Numbered from the stretch's first letter, positions 27,045 through 37,016 are shown. The stretch: DNA of 64,000 nt from Paenibacillus contaminans (GCF_003285015.1 NZ_QMFB01000003.1:62001-126000), one strand, 5' to 3'. Notes: generated by a model from the letters alone, not told the origin. Numbers and translations: made by a program.

Positions 27045-28892
27045 TTACTTTTTATTTTCGTCAACGACTTCGTAATCGGCGTCAACGACATTCTCTTTCC
27101 CTTTGGCAGGACCTTCCGCTCCCGCTTCGGCTTGCCCTTCCTGAGCTTGCTGCTGGGCAGCCATTTGCTCATACATCTTCACGGAAAGCTGCTGCACGAT
27201 TTCGCTCAGCTCGTCGGTCGCTTTTTGGATCGCTTCGGCATCGTCGCCTTCCAGCGCTTTTTTGACGTTTTCTTTCGCTGCGTTCGCTTTGTCCACTTCA
27301 GCCGGGTCAACCTTATCGCCAAGATCCTTAATCGTCTTGTCGGTCGTGTAGACGAGCTGGTCAGCGGAATTGCGAAGCTCGACAAGCTCTTTGCGCTTGC
27401 GGTCTTCTTCAGCGTGTGCTTCGGCGTCCTTCATCATGCGCTCGACTTCTTCGTCGCTCAAGCCGCTGGAGGAAGTAATCGTAATATTTTGGCTTTTGCC
27501 CGTTCCTTTATCAAGCGCCGTAACATTTACGATACCGTTGGCATCGATGTTAAACGTCACTTCGATTTGCGGAACGCCGCGCGGCGCCGGCGGAATATCT
27601 CCCAGCATAAACCGTCCGAGCGTTTTGTTGTCGCCAGCCATCGAACGCTCGCCTTGCAGAACGTGGATTTCCACGCTTGTTTGCATGTCAGCGTACGTGC
27701 TGTATACTTGCGACTTGCTTGTCGGGATCGTCGTATTGCGGTCGATCATTTTGGTGAATACGCCGCCTGCCGTTTCGATACCTAACGACAATGGAGTAAC
27801 GTCCAGCAGAACGACATCTTTAACGTCTCCTGTCAGTACGCCGGCTTGAACGGCTGCTCCGAGTGCAACGACTTCGTCCGGATTAACGCCTTTGTGCGGC
27901 TCTTTGCCGATCAGCTTTTTGATCGCCTCTTGAACGGCTGGAATACGAGTCGAACCGCCGACAAGAATAACTTTGTCGATGTCATTGGCCGTAAGTCCAG
28001 CATCGGATAACGCTTGGCGAGTCGGCGTAAGCGTACGTTCTACGAGATTAGCGGAAAGCTCCTCGAATTTGGCGCGCGTCAAGTTCATTTCCAAGTGCTG
28101 AGGAACGCCGTCAACCATCGTGATGAACGGCAGCGAAATAGTCGACGTCAGGACGCCGGACAATTCCTTCTTCGCTTTTTCCGCTGCATCCTTCAAACGC
28201 TGAACCGCGCCTTTATCTTTGCTCAGATCGATGCCATGGTCTTTCTTGAACTCGGCTGCCAAATAATCGATAACGACTTGGTCGAAATCGTCGCCCCCGA
28301 GGTTATTGTCGCCGCTTGTTGCTACAACCTGGAACGTGCCGTCGCCGAGGTCGAGAATCGAAACGTCGAACGTTCCGCCGCCCAAGTCGAAAACGAGAAC
28401 CGTTTCTTCTTTTTGATCGTCAAGTCCGTAAGCAAGAGCGGCCGCAGTCGGCTCGTTGACGATACGCAGTACTTCAAGACCTGCGATTTTGCCTGCATCC
28501 TTCGTCGCTTGACGCTGGCTGTCGTTAAAATAAGCGGGAACCGTAATGACCGCTTGCGTAACGGTGGAGCCAAGGTATGCTTCTGCGTCGGATTTCAGCT
28601 TCTGCAAAATCATCGCGGAAATTTCTTGCGGCGAATAATTCGTGCCGTCGATCGTTTCTTTGTGGTTCGTTCCCATATGCCGCTTGATCGACATGATCGT
28701 GCGATCAGGGTTTGTGATCGCTTGGCGTTTGGCCGATTCGCCTGTAATACGCTCTCCGTCTTTCTTGAAGCCGACAACGGATGGCGTTGTCCGGTTTCCT
28801 TCCGGATTCGGAATAACGACGGCTTCCCCGCCCTCCATGACCGCTACGCAGGAGTTGGTCGTTCCTAAGTCAATACCGATTACTTTGCTCAT
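27045..28892 (-). CDS. dnaK: Chaperone protein DnaK (Hsp70)
   Basis: A 615-residue Hsp70. Start [18 protein letters not shown], phosphate loops [12 protein letters not shown] and [13 protein letters not shown], inter-domain linker [13 protein letters not shown], peptide-binding domain, helical lid, and the usual acidic tail [13 protein letters not shown]-driven folding of nascent and stressed proteins with DnaJ and GrpE. It lies 67 bp after grpE on the same strand and is expected to be under the hrcA-proximal CIRCE. Confidence 0.98.
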   Translation of the reverse strand: MSKVIGIDLGTTNSCVAVMEGGEAVVIPNPEGNRTTPSVVGFKKDGERITGESAKRQAITNPDRTIMSIKRHMGTNHKETIDGTNYSPQEISAMILQKLKSDAEAYLGSTVTQAVITVPAYFNDSQRQATKDAGKIAGLEVLRIVNEPTAAALAYGLDDQKEETVLVFDLGGGTFDVSILDLGDGTFQVVATSGDNNLGGDDFDQVVIDYLAAEFKKDHGIDLSKDKGAVQRLKDAAEKAKKELSGVLTSTISLPFITMVDGVPQHLEMNLTRAKFEELSANLVERTLTPTRQALSDAGLTANDIDKVILVGGSTRIPAVQEAIKKLIGKEPHKGVNPDEVVALGAAVQAGVLTGDVKDVVLLDVTPLSLGIETAGGVFTKMIDRNTTIPTSKSQVYSTYADMQTSVEIHVLQGERSMAGDNKTLGRFMLGDIPPAPRGVPQIEVTFNIDANGIVNVTALDKGTGKSQNITITSSSGLSDEEVERMMKDAEAHAEEDRKRKELVELRNSADQLVYTTDKTIKDLGDKVDPAEVDKANAAKENVKKALEGDDAEAIQKATDELSEIVQQLSVKMYEQMAAQQQAQEGQAEAGAEGPAKGKENVVDADYEVVDENKK

Positions 28893-28959
28893 AACTGCTC
28901 GAAACCTCCCTAATTTCGCCTAAAATTATATGTTGCAGCGCTTTGATGTTCGTCGTTCG

Positions 28960-29568
28960 TTATCCTCTGGTGCTTACTTTAACCATAGACGGCCGAAGAA
29001 CTTTTTCCTTCAGCATGTAGCCCTTCTGGAGCTCTTCAACGACAGTGCCGTCTTCGTGCTCGTCGGATTCCACCTGCATGACCGCTTGGTGCAGCTCCGG
29101 ATTAAACGGCTGACCGACCGCTTCGATCGGCGCAAGCCCTTCTTGGTTGAGCACTTGGTCGAGCTGTCTGAACGTCATCTCGATCCCTTTGACAAGCGAT
29201 GCGAAATCTTGCGATTCTTTGCTGGTCGAAATCGCCCGCTCAAAGTTATCGACGACCGGAAGCAGCTGCTCAATCAGCTTCATCGAAGCGTATTTCGCGA
29301 AGTCTTCCTTCTCCAGTCTGGAACGGCGGCGGAAGTTATCAAAATCGGCCTGCGTGCGCAAAAAACGCTGATAGTGCTCATCGGCCTCTTTGCGAAGCTC
29401 CTCAAGGGGATCTTGCTGGGCGGCATTGTCTGTACCCGCTTCGGAAGCGGCGTCCGTGCTTTCGGGTTCGTATGTAACGCTACCCGATTCGCCGGCAGCC
29501 GATTCGTTCGAAGCCGTGTCTACAGCTTCCTCGGTTATCGTTTGTTCATTTTTATCCTGTTCTTTCAA
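28960..29568 (-). CDS. grpE: Nucleotide exchange factor GrpE
   Basis: A 202-residue GrpE with a long acidic disordered N-terminus (about 50 residues), a dimerising coiled coil (DPLEELRKEADEHYQRFLRTQ then FDNFRRR), and the beta-wing domain ending ELQKGYMLKEKVLRPSMVKV. It releases ADP from DnaK. TTG start at 29568, eight bases after AAGGAGGTGA. Placed between the chaperonin gene (28 bp upstream) and dnaK. Confidence 0.96.
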   Translation of the reverse strand: MKEQDKNEQTITEEAVDTASNESAAGESGSVTYEPESTDAASEAGTDNAAQQDPLEELRKEADEHYQRFLRTQADFDNFRRRSRLEKEDFAKYASMKLIEQLLPVVDNFERAISTSKESQDFASLVKGIEMTFRQLDQVLNQEGLAPIEAVGQPFNPELHQAVMQVESDEHEDGTVVEELQKGYMLKEKVLRPSMVKVSTRG

Positions 29569-29595
29569 GATATGTTCACCTCCTTAATAAGGCTC

Positions 29596-31131
29596 TTATT
29601 CGTTATGATTCGTTTTCATCTTCACGACGGTATGAATGCGCAAAACCGCTCCCGCCACCTCGCCTGCCGCCTGCAGAGCATGCAGCTTGACGATTGCCGG
29701 GTCGACGATGCCTTCCTCGATGCAATCGATCAATTTGCCGGAGTCGCAATCGATGCCGATCGAATCGCTCCCTGCCGCGACCTGCGCCGCACGGGCTTCT
29801 TCGACTTTCTCCAAAGGATTGAAGCCGGCATTCGTCACGATTTGCGATAACGGCTTCCTCAGCGCTTGCGAGGCAGCCTCCAAGCCAAAGCCTTCCATGC
29901 CGGTTACGGCTTCCCTGCGTCTGTCCAGCACGCGTGCAAGCGCAAGCTCGACCGAGCCGCCGCCAGGCACATAACCGTTCTGATAAGCAGCCTGTACGGC
30001 TGCCGCAGCATCCTTGGCAATCCGCAGCTTTTCGCCTGCCACATCCTTCGTCCGCGCCGTGACGATCGCGGTGACGAATGCGGTGCCGGATCCGCCGGCA
30101 AGCCGGACTTGTCCAAGCGTTTCGTCATATCGCAAATGACCGATATGACCGAGCGATGCCGAAAGCTCGACAGCGGGCTTGGCTAGAGCAGAACGGCGCA
30201 CCGGTCTTGCTTTCGCCATTTCGCATAGACGCTGCAGCTCTTTAGAGGTAACGCGCTGCAGCAGCATGATGCCGTTGTCCTCGCAAAATTGCTCGGCCTC
30301 GGGATCGGCGCCCCGCTCGAGAGCGATCAATGCGACATTAAGCGATGCAAGCTTCTGCAAATGGTAAAGAAACTGCTTTTTTTGTTCCATGTAGGCTTTG
30401 AAACCCGATTCGGTAACGAGCGCCTCCTCGTCCATTCGCTCGGGTTCAAGCGCGTCGACAAGCACGATTACCGCTCCGGAGCGATCCTCCGCAGCTTGAT
30501 AAGGCGGCGATAATCTTTTATTGATCAAGATGCCCGGCCATACCTCATTCGTCCCATTCAATGCGGAAGTGAACGTATCGGCAAAGCGGAACGTCTCGCT
30601 TCGAAGCTGGTCGCCGATCCGTTTAGCGGCGTCCATAACAAGGCTTGCGATATCGTCGTTCTCGCGGCCCGCTATATAAGCGATTCGCCGCAGCATCGGG
30701 TCGTCCAGGCTTTCAATGCTTCTGGTTCGCTCGATCAAGCTTGCCGCAGCGATGCGTACCGCCTCTTGAATGCCGTGGGCGACTTTCGCCGGAGGCACGC
30801 CTCGCAAAACCTGCGAAACGCCTTCCTGAACGAGAGCTCCTGCGATAACGGTAGCGGTCGTCGTGCCGTCCCCCACTCTCTCCTGCTGGGCTCGGGCAAC
30901 CTGAATCATAAGCCTCGCCGCGGGATGAGCTGCGTCCATTTTATCCAAAATCGTGACGCCGTCATTCGTGATGAGCACCTCGCCCTGGCTGCCGACCAGC
31001 ATGGTATCGAGCCCCTTGGGCCCGAGCGTGCCTTCTACCGCGGAACAAATGGCGCGCACCGCGCCGGCATTGTTCTGCAGCGTAGCATACCGTTCCTCCC
31101 CTTCCTGGGAAGTTTGCTTCGGTTGACTCAT
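29596..31131 (-). CDS. Archaeal-type (group II/III) chaperonin in the dnaK operon
   Basis: A 511-residue chaperonin that resembles thermosome/CCT subunits rather than GroEL. Visible marks: TLGPKG (35-40), ITNDGVTIL (54-62), the nucleotide motif GDGTTT (87-92), an intermediate-domain Asp in IAKDAAAAV (Asp374), and NGYVPGGGSVE (385-395). The apical domain holds a helical extension at about 231-262 (ERMDEEALV...YMEQKKQFLYHLQ) like the built-in lid of group II chaperonins, so GroES would not be needed. Group III chaperonins of this type are known in some Firmicutes and can lie in the hsp70 operon. ATG 31131 follows GGAGAGG by about 11 bases; a TTG at 31173 is an alternative. It sits between hrcA (96 bp) and grpE (28 bp), all on one strand, so HrcA/CIRCE control is expected. 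Confidence 0.88.
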   Translation of the reverse strand: MSQPKQTSQEGEERYATLQNNAGAVRAICSAVEGTLGPKGLDTMLVGSQGEVLITNDGVTILDKMDAAHPAARLMIQVARAQQERVGDGTTTATVIAGALVQEGVSQVLRGVPPAKVAHGIQEAVRIAAASLIERTRSIESLDDPMLRRIAYIAGRENDDIASLVMDAAKRIGDQLRSETFRFADTFTSALNGTNEVWPGILINKRLSPPYQAAEDRSGAVIVLVDALEPERMDEEALVTESGFKAYMEQKKQFLYHLQKLASLNVALIALERGADPEAEQFCEDNGIMLLQRVTSKELQRLCEMAKARPVRRSALAKPAVELSASLGHIGHLRYDETLGQVRLAGGSGTAFVTAIVTARTKDVAGEKLRIAKDAAAAVQAAYQNGYVPGGGSVELALARVLDRRREAVTGMEGFGLEAASQALRKPLSQIVTNAGFNPLEKVEEARAAQVAAGSDSIGIDCDSGKLIDCIEEGIVDPAIVKLHALQAAGEVAGAVLRIHTVVKMKTNHNE

Positions 31132-31227
31132 CCTCGGCCATCCTCTCCTAATAAGGTCCTCCGTGTCATGCAATCCCTATGCCGCGGAAATTGCAGACTT
31201 TCAGACACTTGAACGTAACGCTCAAGA

Positions 31228-32259
31228 TCACTTATACCAGCGCGTCAAAATCGTCGCCATGTCGATCGATAACCGGTCAAGCAGATGAATCACTTTCCCG
31301 TATTCCATCCTAGTCGGGCCTAAAATGCCTATCGTTCCGAGCGGATGGCCGTCTAACGAGTAGGTTGCCGTAATAAGGCTGCAATTATTGATGGCGGCAA
31401 GGCTGTTCTCGCTTCCGATCCGTACCTGTATGCCTTCCGGCGCCGATGCGATCAGCTTCATTAATTTAGGCGTTTCATCCAGGAGATCGAACAAGTCCTT
31501 GACCTTTTCGATATCTTTGAACTCCGGCTGCGTAAGCATATTCGTAGCGCCGCTCAGAAACACACGGTCGCTTTGGTCGCTTTCGAGCACGCCTTCTATC
31601 ATTCGCATCAATTCTTCATAACCGTTCACGTGCTTGCCCAGCTCCGTGCCGATTTCATTATAAAGCTTCGTACGGAAATGAGCGAGCGGTACGTTCAACA
31701 GCTTGGCGTTCAGCAGATTGACGGCTTTCTCGATTTCCGACATCGGAATGCCTTCGGGAATCGTCACCATCTTGTTCTCGACATGTCCGGTGCTCGTCAC
31801 GATAATCAGGACGGCCGTGCTCTCATTAATAGGAACGATCTGCAGGCGCTTCAACGTCGTGCTGAACACTTCCGGTCCCAGTACGATCGATGTGTAATTG
31901 GTCAATCCGGACAGCATCAGCGCAACCTGCTGGAAAACTTGCTCGAGCTGCTGGAGCTTCTCCGCAAAAAACATCTTCATTACGTTTAGTTCAGGCCCCG
32001 CACCGGACATCGCCGCATAGTTGACCAAGTGATCTACATAGTAACGATATCCTTTATTGGAGGGAATGCGCCCTGCCGAGGTGTGCGGCTGCTCGAGAAA
32101 GCCGAGCTCCTCGAGGTCGGACATCTCGTTTCGGATCGTCGCCGGACTGAACGCTACGTCGCCGCGCTTCGAAATGCTTCGCGAGCCGACCGGTTCGGCG
32201 GATCGTATATAATCGTCGACGATGGCATGCAAGATCATTTTTTGGCGTTCGGTCAACAT
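31228..32259 (-). CDS. hrcA: Heat-inducible transcription repressor HrcA
   Basis: A 343-residue HrcA: N-terminal winged helix (LTERQKMILHAIVDDYI, then SPATIRNEMSDLEELGFL and HTSAGRIPS), followed by the GAF-like and insert domains. It represses the heat-shock operon by binding CIRCE, which is present as a perfect copy upstream. ATG 32259 follows AGGGGTG by six to seven bases. First gene of the hrcA-chaperonin-grpE-dnaK-dnaJ set. Confidence 0.97.
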   Translation of the reverse strand: MLTERQKMILHAIVDDYIRSAEPVGSRSISKRGDVAFSPATIRNEMSDLEELGFLEQPHTSAGRIPSNKGYRYYVDHLVNYAAMSGAGPELNVMKMFFAEKLQQLEQVFQQVALMLSGLTNYTSIVLGPEVFSTTLKRLQIVPINESTAVLIIVTSTGHVENKMVTIPEGIPMSEIEKAVNLLNAKLLNVPLAHFRTKLYNEIGTELGKHVNGYEELMRMIEGVLESDQSDRVFLSGATNMLTQPEFKDIEKVKDLFDLLDETPKLMKLIASAPEGIQVRIGSENSLAAINNCSLITATYSLDGHPLGTIGILGPTRMEYGKVIHLLDRLSIDMATILTRWYK

Positions 32260-32376
32260 GCGGTTCACCCCTTCTTCCTTTAGTAAAAGCACAACTCGAC
32301 ATCGTATCGTATTATTATATAATTGCTGAAGGTAAGATCATTCTTCATCACTGATTCGTCTTACAGCCGCTTGTCG

Positions 32377-32403
32377 TTAGCACTCGTTGTCGATGAGTGC
32401 TAA
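32377..32403 (-). promoter_or_regulatory. CIRCE operator (HrcA binding site)
   Basis: TTAGCACTC (32377-32385), nine-base spacer, GAGTGCTAA (32395-32403): a perfect CIRCE inverted repeat. It starts 11 bases past the -10 element, over the expected transcription start, and lies 117 bases before the hrcA ATG. Confidence 0.97.
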
Positions 32404-32414
32404 TCGATATTTCA

Positions 32415-32443
32415 AAAATACCAAACTGCGGCGTTTGTGTCAA
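32415..32443 (-). promoter_or_regulatory. Sigma-A promoter of the hrcA-dnaK operon
   Basis: TTGACA at 32438-32443 and TATTTT at 32415-32420 on the minus strand, spaced by exactly 17 bases, directly before the CIRCE element. Confidence 0.88.
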
Positions 32444-32499
32444 GCCGAAGCCGATGATTTGGCGCAATTTAGGCGATTTCATTATGGATTTGTGCTTAA

Positions 32500-32550
32500 C
32501 CGCAAAAAAGAGAACCGTTCCTCTTCCACCGTCAGGCGAAAAGGAACAGC
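32500..32550 (-). terminator. Terminator of the acetyltransferase gene
   Basis: GTTCCTCTTC (32517-32526) pairs with GAAAAGGAAC (32538-32547), one mismatch, and is followed on the minus strand by CTCTTTTTTG. It separates the gene at 32578 from the heat-shock promoter. Confidence 0.65.
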
Positions 32551-32577
32551 CCCCTTCCGTTTATCTCGACAAAGCTC

Positions 32578-33084
32578 TTACAGAGCAGCCGCTTTCCCAG
32601 CCGCCGTCTCCGCTTTGGCGGACAAATCAAGCATACGGACCACGGCGATTTCATCACAGCAATGCTGTTTTTTGCAATGGACGCAGTCTTTCCACACCTT
32701 CTCCGGAAAAATTTCCTTCGGCACGACGGTGAATCCGTTCTTCTCGAAAAACGTAACCTCGTACGTCAGCGCCATTACTTTCGGAATGTTTAGCTCGTAG
32801 GCTTCCTCAATGAGCTTGTCGACGATTTTACGTCCGATTCCTTGCCCCTTGTGTCCTTCGGTAATGCCGAGGGAGCGAATTTCCACCAAGTCTTTGCCTA
32901 GCTGGCATAAAGAGCCGCAGCCGACCAATTGTCCGTCCAGCTCCGCTACGACAAACGTATCGATGATTGCCGCAAGCGTCTCCCGCGATCTTGGCAGCAT
33001 AATCCCTTTCTCGGCGTACCCTTGTATAATATGGTATAGCGAATCGATATCGCTGCCGGTTGCTTTTCTGCAAGTGACACCCAT
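32578..33084 (-). CDS. GNAT N-acetyltransferase, ArgA-like
   Basis: A 168-residue GNAT-fold enzyme. Acetyl-CoA loop is LGITEGHKGQGIGRKIV (Q/RxxGxG/A type), with FFEKNGF later. The tail W-x-DC-x2-CKKQHCCDEIA is typical of small amino-acid acetyltransferases in COG1246 (ArgA-like), and its Cys cluster may bind metal. Possible role in arginine biosynthesis (N-acetylglutamate formation), but substrate is not provable. ATG 33084 follows AAGGTGGG by about eight bases. It lies between hemW and the hrcA promoter and ends at its own terminator. Confidence 0.82.
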   Translation of the reverse strand: MGVTCRKATGSDIDSLYHIIQGYAEKGIMLPRSRETLAAIIDTFVVAELDGQLVGCGSLCQLGKDLVEIRSLGITEGHKGQGIGRKIVDKLIEEAYELNIPKVMALTYEVTFFEKNGFTVVPKEIFPEKVWKDCVHCKKQHCCDEIAVVRMLDLSAKAETAAGKAAAL

Positions 33085-33294
33085 CTGTCATCCCACCTTC
33101 ATAAAGGTAGTTCAAAATGTCCCTTTTTGATAACGATGTCTTTCAAGCGGAAAACTCCGCATTGAATTTTGGCTCGCCCGGCAACTGCGTATCGATGCTG
33201 CCCGGCTTCTCCAACTTTCTCGGATCTGGAAGCGGCCTATTTGAACTCGAATAAATGTAATTACGAATAAATATACATCAAAACGTATAAATCT

Positions 33295-34461
33295 TCAAGA
33301 GAAAAATCCGACGAATTCGCCGAAAACATCATTCGCGTACATGATAGCCGCCTCGGACAACCGGTATCCTTGCAACGTCTCTTCCAGCAATCCCTTCCGG
33401 GTCAGCCGCGATAGCAGCGGACCGAACGCTTCCTCGAGCTCCAAACCGAACTGCTCCCGAAAAGCTTGCCGATTGACGCCATCCAGCAAGCGCAAACCGA
33501 CCATCATAAAATCCTCCATCGCTTCTTGGCGGGAAACGGATGTTTTCTCCAATACCGGAAGACCTTTACGAGTCGCGTCAATGTACGGTTGAACGCCTTT
33601 TATATTTACATGCCGGACGCCTTCCAAATATCCGTGAGCACCCGCTCCGAGCCCATAATAGCTTTCATTCCGCCAATAAGCGCTGTTATGCCGGCTTTCG
33701 AAGCCGGGCTTCGAAAAATTGCTGATTTCGTACTGGACATAACCCGCCGCCTTCAAACGGTCCATGATCAGCCTATACATATCAAGCTCGACTTCCTCTT
33801 CGGGAAGGGGCAGCTCGTTTCGCTGAAAAAGCGTATGGAATAACGTATTCTCTTCGACCTTCAGCCCGTAGATCGAGTAATGCTGCAAATCCAGGGCCAA
33901 AGCCGCTTGGATCGACCGGTCGAGCTGCTCAAGCGTCTGGTTGGGCAGCCCGAACATGAGATCGATCGACACGTTGCCGAAGCCCAGTTTGCGAGCGTTC
34001 TCCAAGCTGGCATAAACGTCGTCCACGCTATGAATGCGACCGATCCGCGCCAACAGCTCCGTATCGAACGACTGAACGCCGAAGCTGAGCCGATTGACGC
34101 CGCCTTCCTTCATTACCGCGAGCTTCTCCATATCGGTCGTTCCCGGATTGGCTTCCATCGTCATCTCCGCTCCCGCAGAGCGTTGAGGGAAATATGTTCG
34201 CACCATACGAAGAAAAACGTCCATCTGCTCCGGGGTAAGAACGGTCGGCGTGCCTCCGCCCACGAATATCGTGTCTACCCGTTCAGGCTCAAGCCGTTTT
34301 ACCGTTTGCTCCATTTCCCGCTCCAGCGCATCCAAATAATCCATGACGGGCTGGCCTTTCAGAACGAACGAGTTAAAGTCGCAATAGTGGCACTTGTTGG
34401 TACAGAACGGGATATGAATATATACCGCGCGGGGCTTTTTCCACCACGGCCGTTCGGACAT
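33295..34461 (-). CDS. hemW: Radical SAM heme chaperone HemW
   Basis: A 388-residue HemW. The cluster motif is Cys20-x3-Cys24-x2-Cys27 followed by DF, i.e. it lacks the extra Cys that marks coproporphyrinogen dehydrogenase HemN, which supports the HemW call. GGGTPT SAM motif follows, and a C-terminal HemN_C winged-helix domain. It binds heme and delivers it to respiratory proteins. ATG 34461 follows AAGGAGGG by six bases; the upstream extension to 34584 is not needed. Order lepA-hemW-hrcA is the usual one. Confidence 0.95.
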   Translation of the reverse strand: MSERPWWKKPRAVYIHIPFCTNKCHYCDFNSFVLKGQPVMDYLDALEREMEQTVKRLEPERVDTIFVGGGTPTVLTPEQMDVFLRMVRTYFPQRSAGAEMTMEANPGTTDMEKLAVMKEGGVNRLSFGVQSFDTELLARIGRIHSVDDVYASLENARKLGFGNVSIDLMFGLPNQTLEQLDRSIQAALALDLQHYSIYGLKVEENTLFHTLFQRNELPLPEEEVELDMYRLIMDRLKAAGYVQYEISNFSKPGFESRHNSAYWRNESYYGLGAGAHGYLEGVRHVNIKGVQPYIDATRKGLPVLEKTSVSRQEAMEDFMMVGLRLLDGVNRQAFREQFGLELEEAFGPLLSRLTRKGLLEETLQGYRLSEAAIMYANDVFGEFVGFFS

Positions 34462-34610
34462 GGGATGCCCTCCTTCATAGTTGTAGAAAACCGGACAGGC
34501 GACCTTATTGCTGACAGGGTCGCTTATCCGGTTCCTGATTCGGCAAATCGATGCGCCGCCGCCAACAATCAGCCGTGGCGGCATTTTGCTTTCAAAGCTG
34601 CATTTGGCTG

Positions 34611-36425
34611 CTATTCGTCAATTTTAAGCACGGCCATGAACGCTTCTTGCGGCACCTCAACGCTGCCGACCTGCTTCATCCGCTTCTTGCCTTCCTTCTG
34701 CTTCTCAAGCAGCTTCCGCTTCCGGCTGATATCGCCGCCGTAACATTTGGCGAGAACGTTCTTCCGCATTGCTTTGACGGTTTCGCGCGCGATAATTTTC
34801 TGGCCGATCGAAGCTTGTATCGGAACCTCGAACATTTGACGCGGAATCAAATCCTTCATCTTCTCGCAAACGACTTTTCCGCGTTGATAAGCGCGGTCAC
34901 GGTGCACGATAACGGATAAGGCGTCGACTTGTTCGCCGTTCAGCATAATGTCCATCTTCACCAGGGTCGAACGTTTGTAGCCGGACAGCTCGTAGTCGAA
35001 AGAAGCATAGCCTTTGGTGCTGGATTTCAGCTGATCGAAAAAGTCGTATACGATTTCGGACAACGGCATGTCATACGTCAACGTTACGCGGTTTGTGTCC
35101 AAATATTCCATATTGATAAAATCGCCGCGTTTGCCTTGGCACAGCTCCATAATCGTCCCGACATAGTCGTTAGGCACGATTATGGCCGCTTTCACGTACG
35201 GCTCTTCCACAAAATCGATCTTTTGGGGATCGGGGTAATTCGACGGGTTGTCAATGCTAATCACGTCCCCGTTCGTCATCGTTACTTTATAAATAACGCT
35301 AGGCGCCGTCGTTATAAGCGGAATGTCGAACTCCCGCTCAATGCGCTCCTGAATGATCTCCATATGCAGAAGTCCAAGGAACCCGCAGCGGAAACCGAAG
35401 CCGAGCGCTGTCGACGTTTCCGGCTCATATTTTAGCGACGCGTCGTTTAATTCAAGCTTCTCCAGCGCATCGCGCAAATCGTTATAGTCCTGCGTTTCGA
35501 TCGGGTAAAGCCCGCAGTATACCATCGGATTGATTTTGCGGTAACCGGGCAGCGGCTCCGAAGCGGGGTTTTTCGCATCCGTGATCGTATCGCCGACGCG
35601 CGTATCCTTAACGTTTTTGATGCCCGCCACCACAAAGCCTACGTCTCCGACGGCGAGTTCGTCAACCATCGTCATACGCGGCATGAACGCCCCGACCTCG
35701 ATGACCTCGAACGTTTTGTTCGTCGCCATGAACGTAATTTTCGACCCCGGACGAATCGAGCCGTCAACGACGCGAACGTATACGATAACCCCTCTGTACG
35801 GATCGTAATGCGAGTCGAAAATAAGCGCTTTAAGCGGCTGATCCGGATCGCCCTCAGGGGCCGGCACCTTGCTTGCCACCTGCTCCAGGATCTCCTTGAT
35901 ACCGATTCCCGCTTTGGCGGAAGCATGTACGGCTTCGCTGGCGTCGAGTCCGATGACGTCCTCGATTTCCTGCTTCACCCGATCCGGCTCCGCGCTCGGC
36001 AGGTCGATTTTGTTAATGACCGGTAATATTTCGAGATTATTGTCCAGCGCCAAGTAAACGTTGGCAAGCGTTTGCGCCTCGATGCCTTGAGCGGCGTCTA
36101 CGACAAGCAGCGCGCCTTCGCAGGCAGCCAGGCTTCGCGATACCTCGTACGTAAAGTCGACGTGTCCCGGCGTATCGATCAGGTTGAAAATATATTCTTC
36201 GCCGTCTTCCGCGCGATAGCCTAAACGGACGGCCTGCAGCTTGATCGTAATGCCGCGTTCCCGTTCCAGATCCATTTTATCGAGCACCTGATCCTGCATT
36301 TCACGCGAGGAGAGCGCGCCCGTATATTCCAAAATCCGATCCGCCAGCGTCGACTTGCCATGGTCGATATGGGCGATAATCGAAAAATTTCGTATTTTCT
36401 TTTGCCTGGCTCTCATGTCCGCCAT
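34611..36425 (-). CDS. lepA: Elongation factor 4 (LepA)
   Basis: A 604-residue translational GTPase. G1 AHIDHGKS, G2 region RGITIK, G3 DTPGHVDF, G4 NKID, then the LepA-specific C-terminal domain with [23 protein letters not shown]. It back-translocates or assists ribosomes under stress. ATG 36425 follows AGGGGG by about seven bases. It has its own putative promoter at 36510-36538. Confidence 0.97.
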   Translation of the reverse strand: MADMRARQKKIRNFSIIAHIDHGKSTLADRILEYTGALSSREMQDQVLDKMDLERERGITIKLQAVRLGYRAEDGEEYIFNLIDTPGHVDFTYEVSRSLAACEGALLVVDAAQGIEAQTLANVYLALDNNLEILPVINKIDLPSAEPDRVKQEIEDVIGLDASEAVHASAKAGIGIKEILEQVASKVPAPEGDPDQPLKALIFDSHYDPYRGVIVYVRVVDGSIRPGSKITFMATNKTFEVIEVGAFMPRMTMVDELAVGDVGFVVAGIKNVKDTRVGDTITDAKNPASEPLPGYRKINPMVYCGLYPIETQDYNDLRDALEKLELNDASLKYEPETSTALGFGFRCGFLGLLHMEIIQERIEREFDIPLITTAPSVIYKVTMTNGDVISIDNPSNYPDPQKIDFVEEPYVKAAIIVPNDYVGTIMELCQGKRGDFINMEYLDTNRVTLTYDMPLSEIVYDFFDQLKSSTKGYASFDYELSGYKRSTLVKMDIMLNGEQVDALSVIVHRDRAYQRGKVVCEKMKDLIPRQMFEVPIQASIGQKIIARETVKAMRKNVLAKCYGGDISRKRKLLEKQKEGKKRMKQVGSVEVPQEAFMAVLKIDE

Positions 36426-36509
36426 CAATGTTCCCCCTAATGTTTCTCAAGCGTCGAACGCTCAGCCGGTGAACGATTCACCGATCTCTCACAATTTGCA
36501 ATACCTTTA

Positions 36510-36538
36510 ATTATAACAGTTGACGATCGATGCAGCAA
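36510..36538 (-). promoter_or_regulatory. lepA: Putative sigma-A promoter of lepA
   Basis: TATAAT at 36510-36515 and TTGCTG at 36533-36538 on the minus strand, 17-base spacing. Confidence 0.6.
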
Positions 36539-36639
36539 TGGACAACCGTTTACCGCTTTTACCTCCCCAAAAATAAAGGCAAATCGCGACTAATTTAAGC
36601 CGCCCGGCAGTCTTGTTCGCTTTGAATTTCGCGATACGC

Positions 36640-36668
36640 TTGACACAAGGACAAGAGTAATGTAATAT
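36640..36668 (+). promoter_or_regulatory. Strong sigma-A promoter with no gene downstream
   Basis: TTGACA at 36640-36645 and TAATAT at 36663-36668, spaced by exactly 17 bases, on the plus strand in an intergenic region. Confidence 0.7.
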
Positions 36669-36674
36669 AGCATA

Positions 36675-37000
36675 TTAGGTTTATTGAATAGTGTAAACAA
36701 CACCCTCGGCATCAAAGGATTTGACCCTTCTTTGTCCCTCGGCAAGACACATTTTCGTTGTTGCAAGATTCTCATCCCCTCGATTCCTTATTTACATTCC
36801 AAACGCAAGTTCAGGCATGTCGGCTAATTCATCTGGCGCGGTCTAGGAGCCGCAAGAACGGTTGAGAGGTAGGGCTTCCGTCGTTTTAGTTTTCAGGAGT
36901 ACGCATTTACGAGATTCCGGGATAATAAACCCAAACATATATGGCGCACGGCAAAGGACAACCGCTCCGATTTTCATCAGAACGGTTGTCCTTTGTTTTG
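36675..37000 (+). ncRNA. Candidate intergenic non-coding RNA
   Basis: The 590-bp gap between lepA and yqxA holds a near-consensus plus-strand promoter (36640-36668) and, about 325 bases later, a terminator whose U-run is on the plus strand only (stem 36952-36964 with 36983-36995, then TTTT). No credible ORF with a ribosome site lies between. The nonamer CCCTCGGCA occurs twice, at 36703-36711 and 36736-36744. I could not match it to 6S RNA, SRP RNA, tmRNA, RNase P or a riboswitch. Both flanking genes are on the minus strand, so this transcript would be independent. Confidence 0.45.
36952..37000 (+). terminator. Rho-independent terminator (plus polarity)
   Basis: A perfect 13-base stem (36952-36964 with 36983-36995) followed by TTTT on the plus strand. 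The minus strand lacks a U-run after the hairpin, although yqxA ends 20 bp away on that strand. Confidence 0.7.
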
Positions 37001-37016
37001 TCATTAGCCGCTTGCT

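Noticed and set aside
36590..36775. A 61-residue minus-strand frame in the lepA-yqxA gap
   Set aside because: No ribosome site and no protein-like composition; the plus-strand promoter and terminator are the stronger signals here.
36675..37000. 6S RNA or SRP RNA as identity of the candidate RNA
   Set aside because: No long rod with a central bubble (6S) and no SRP helix 8 GNAR loop motif could be found by eye.
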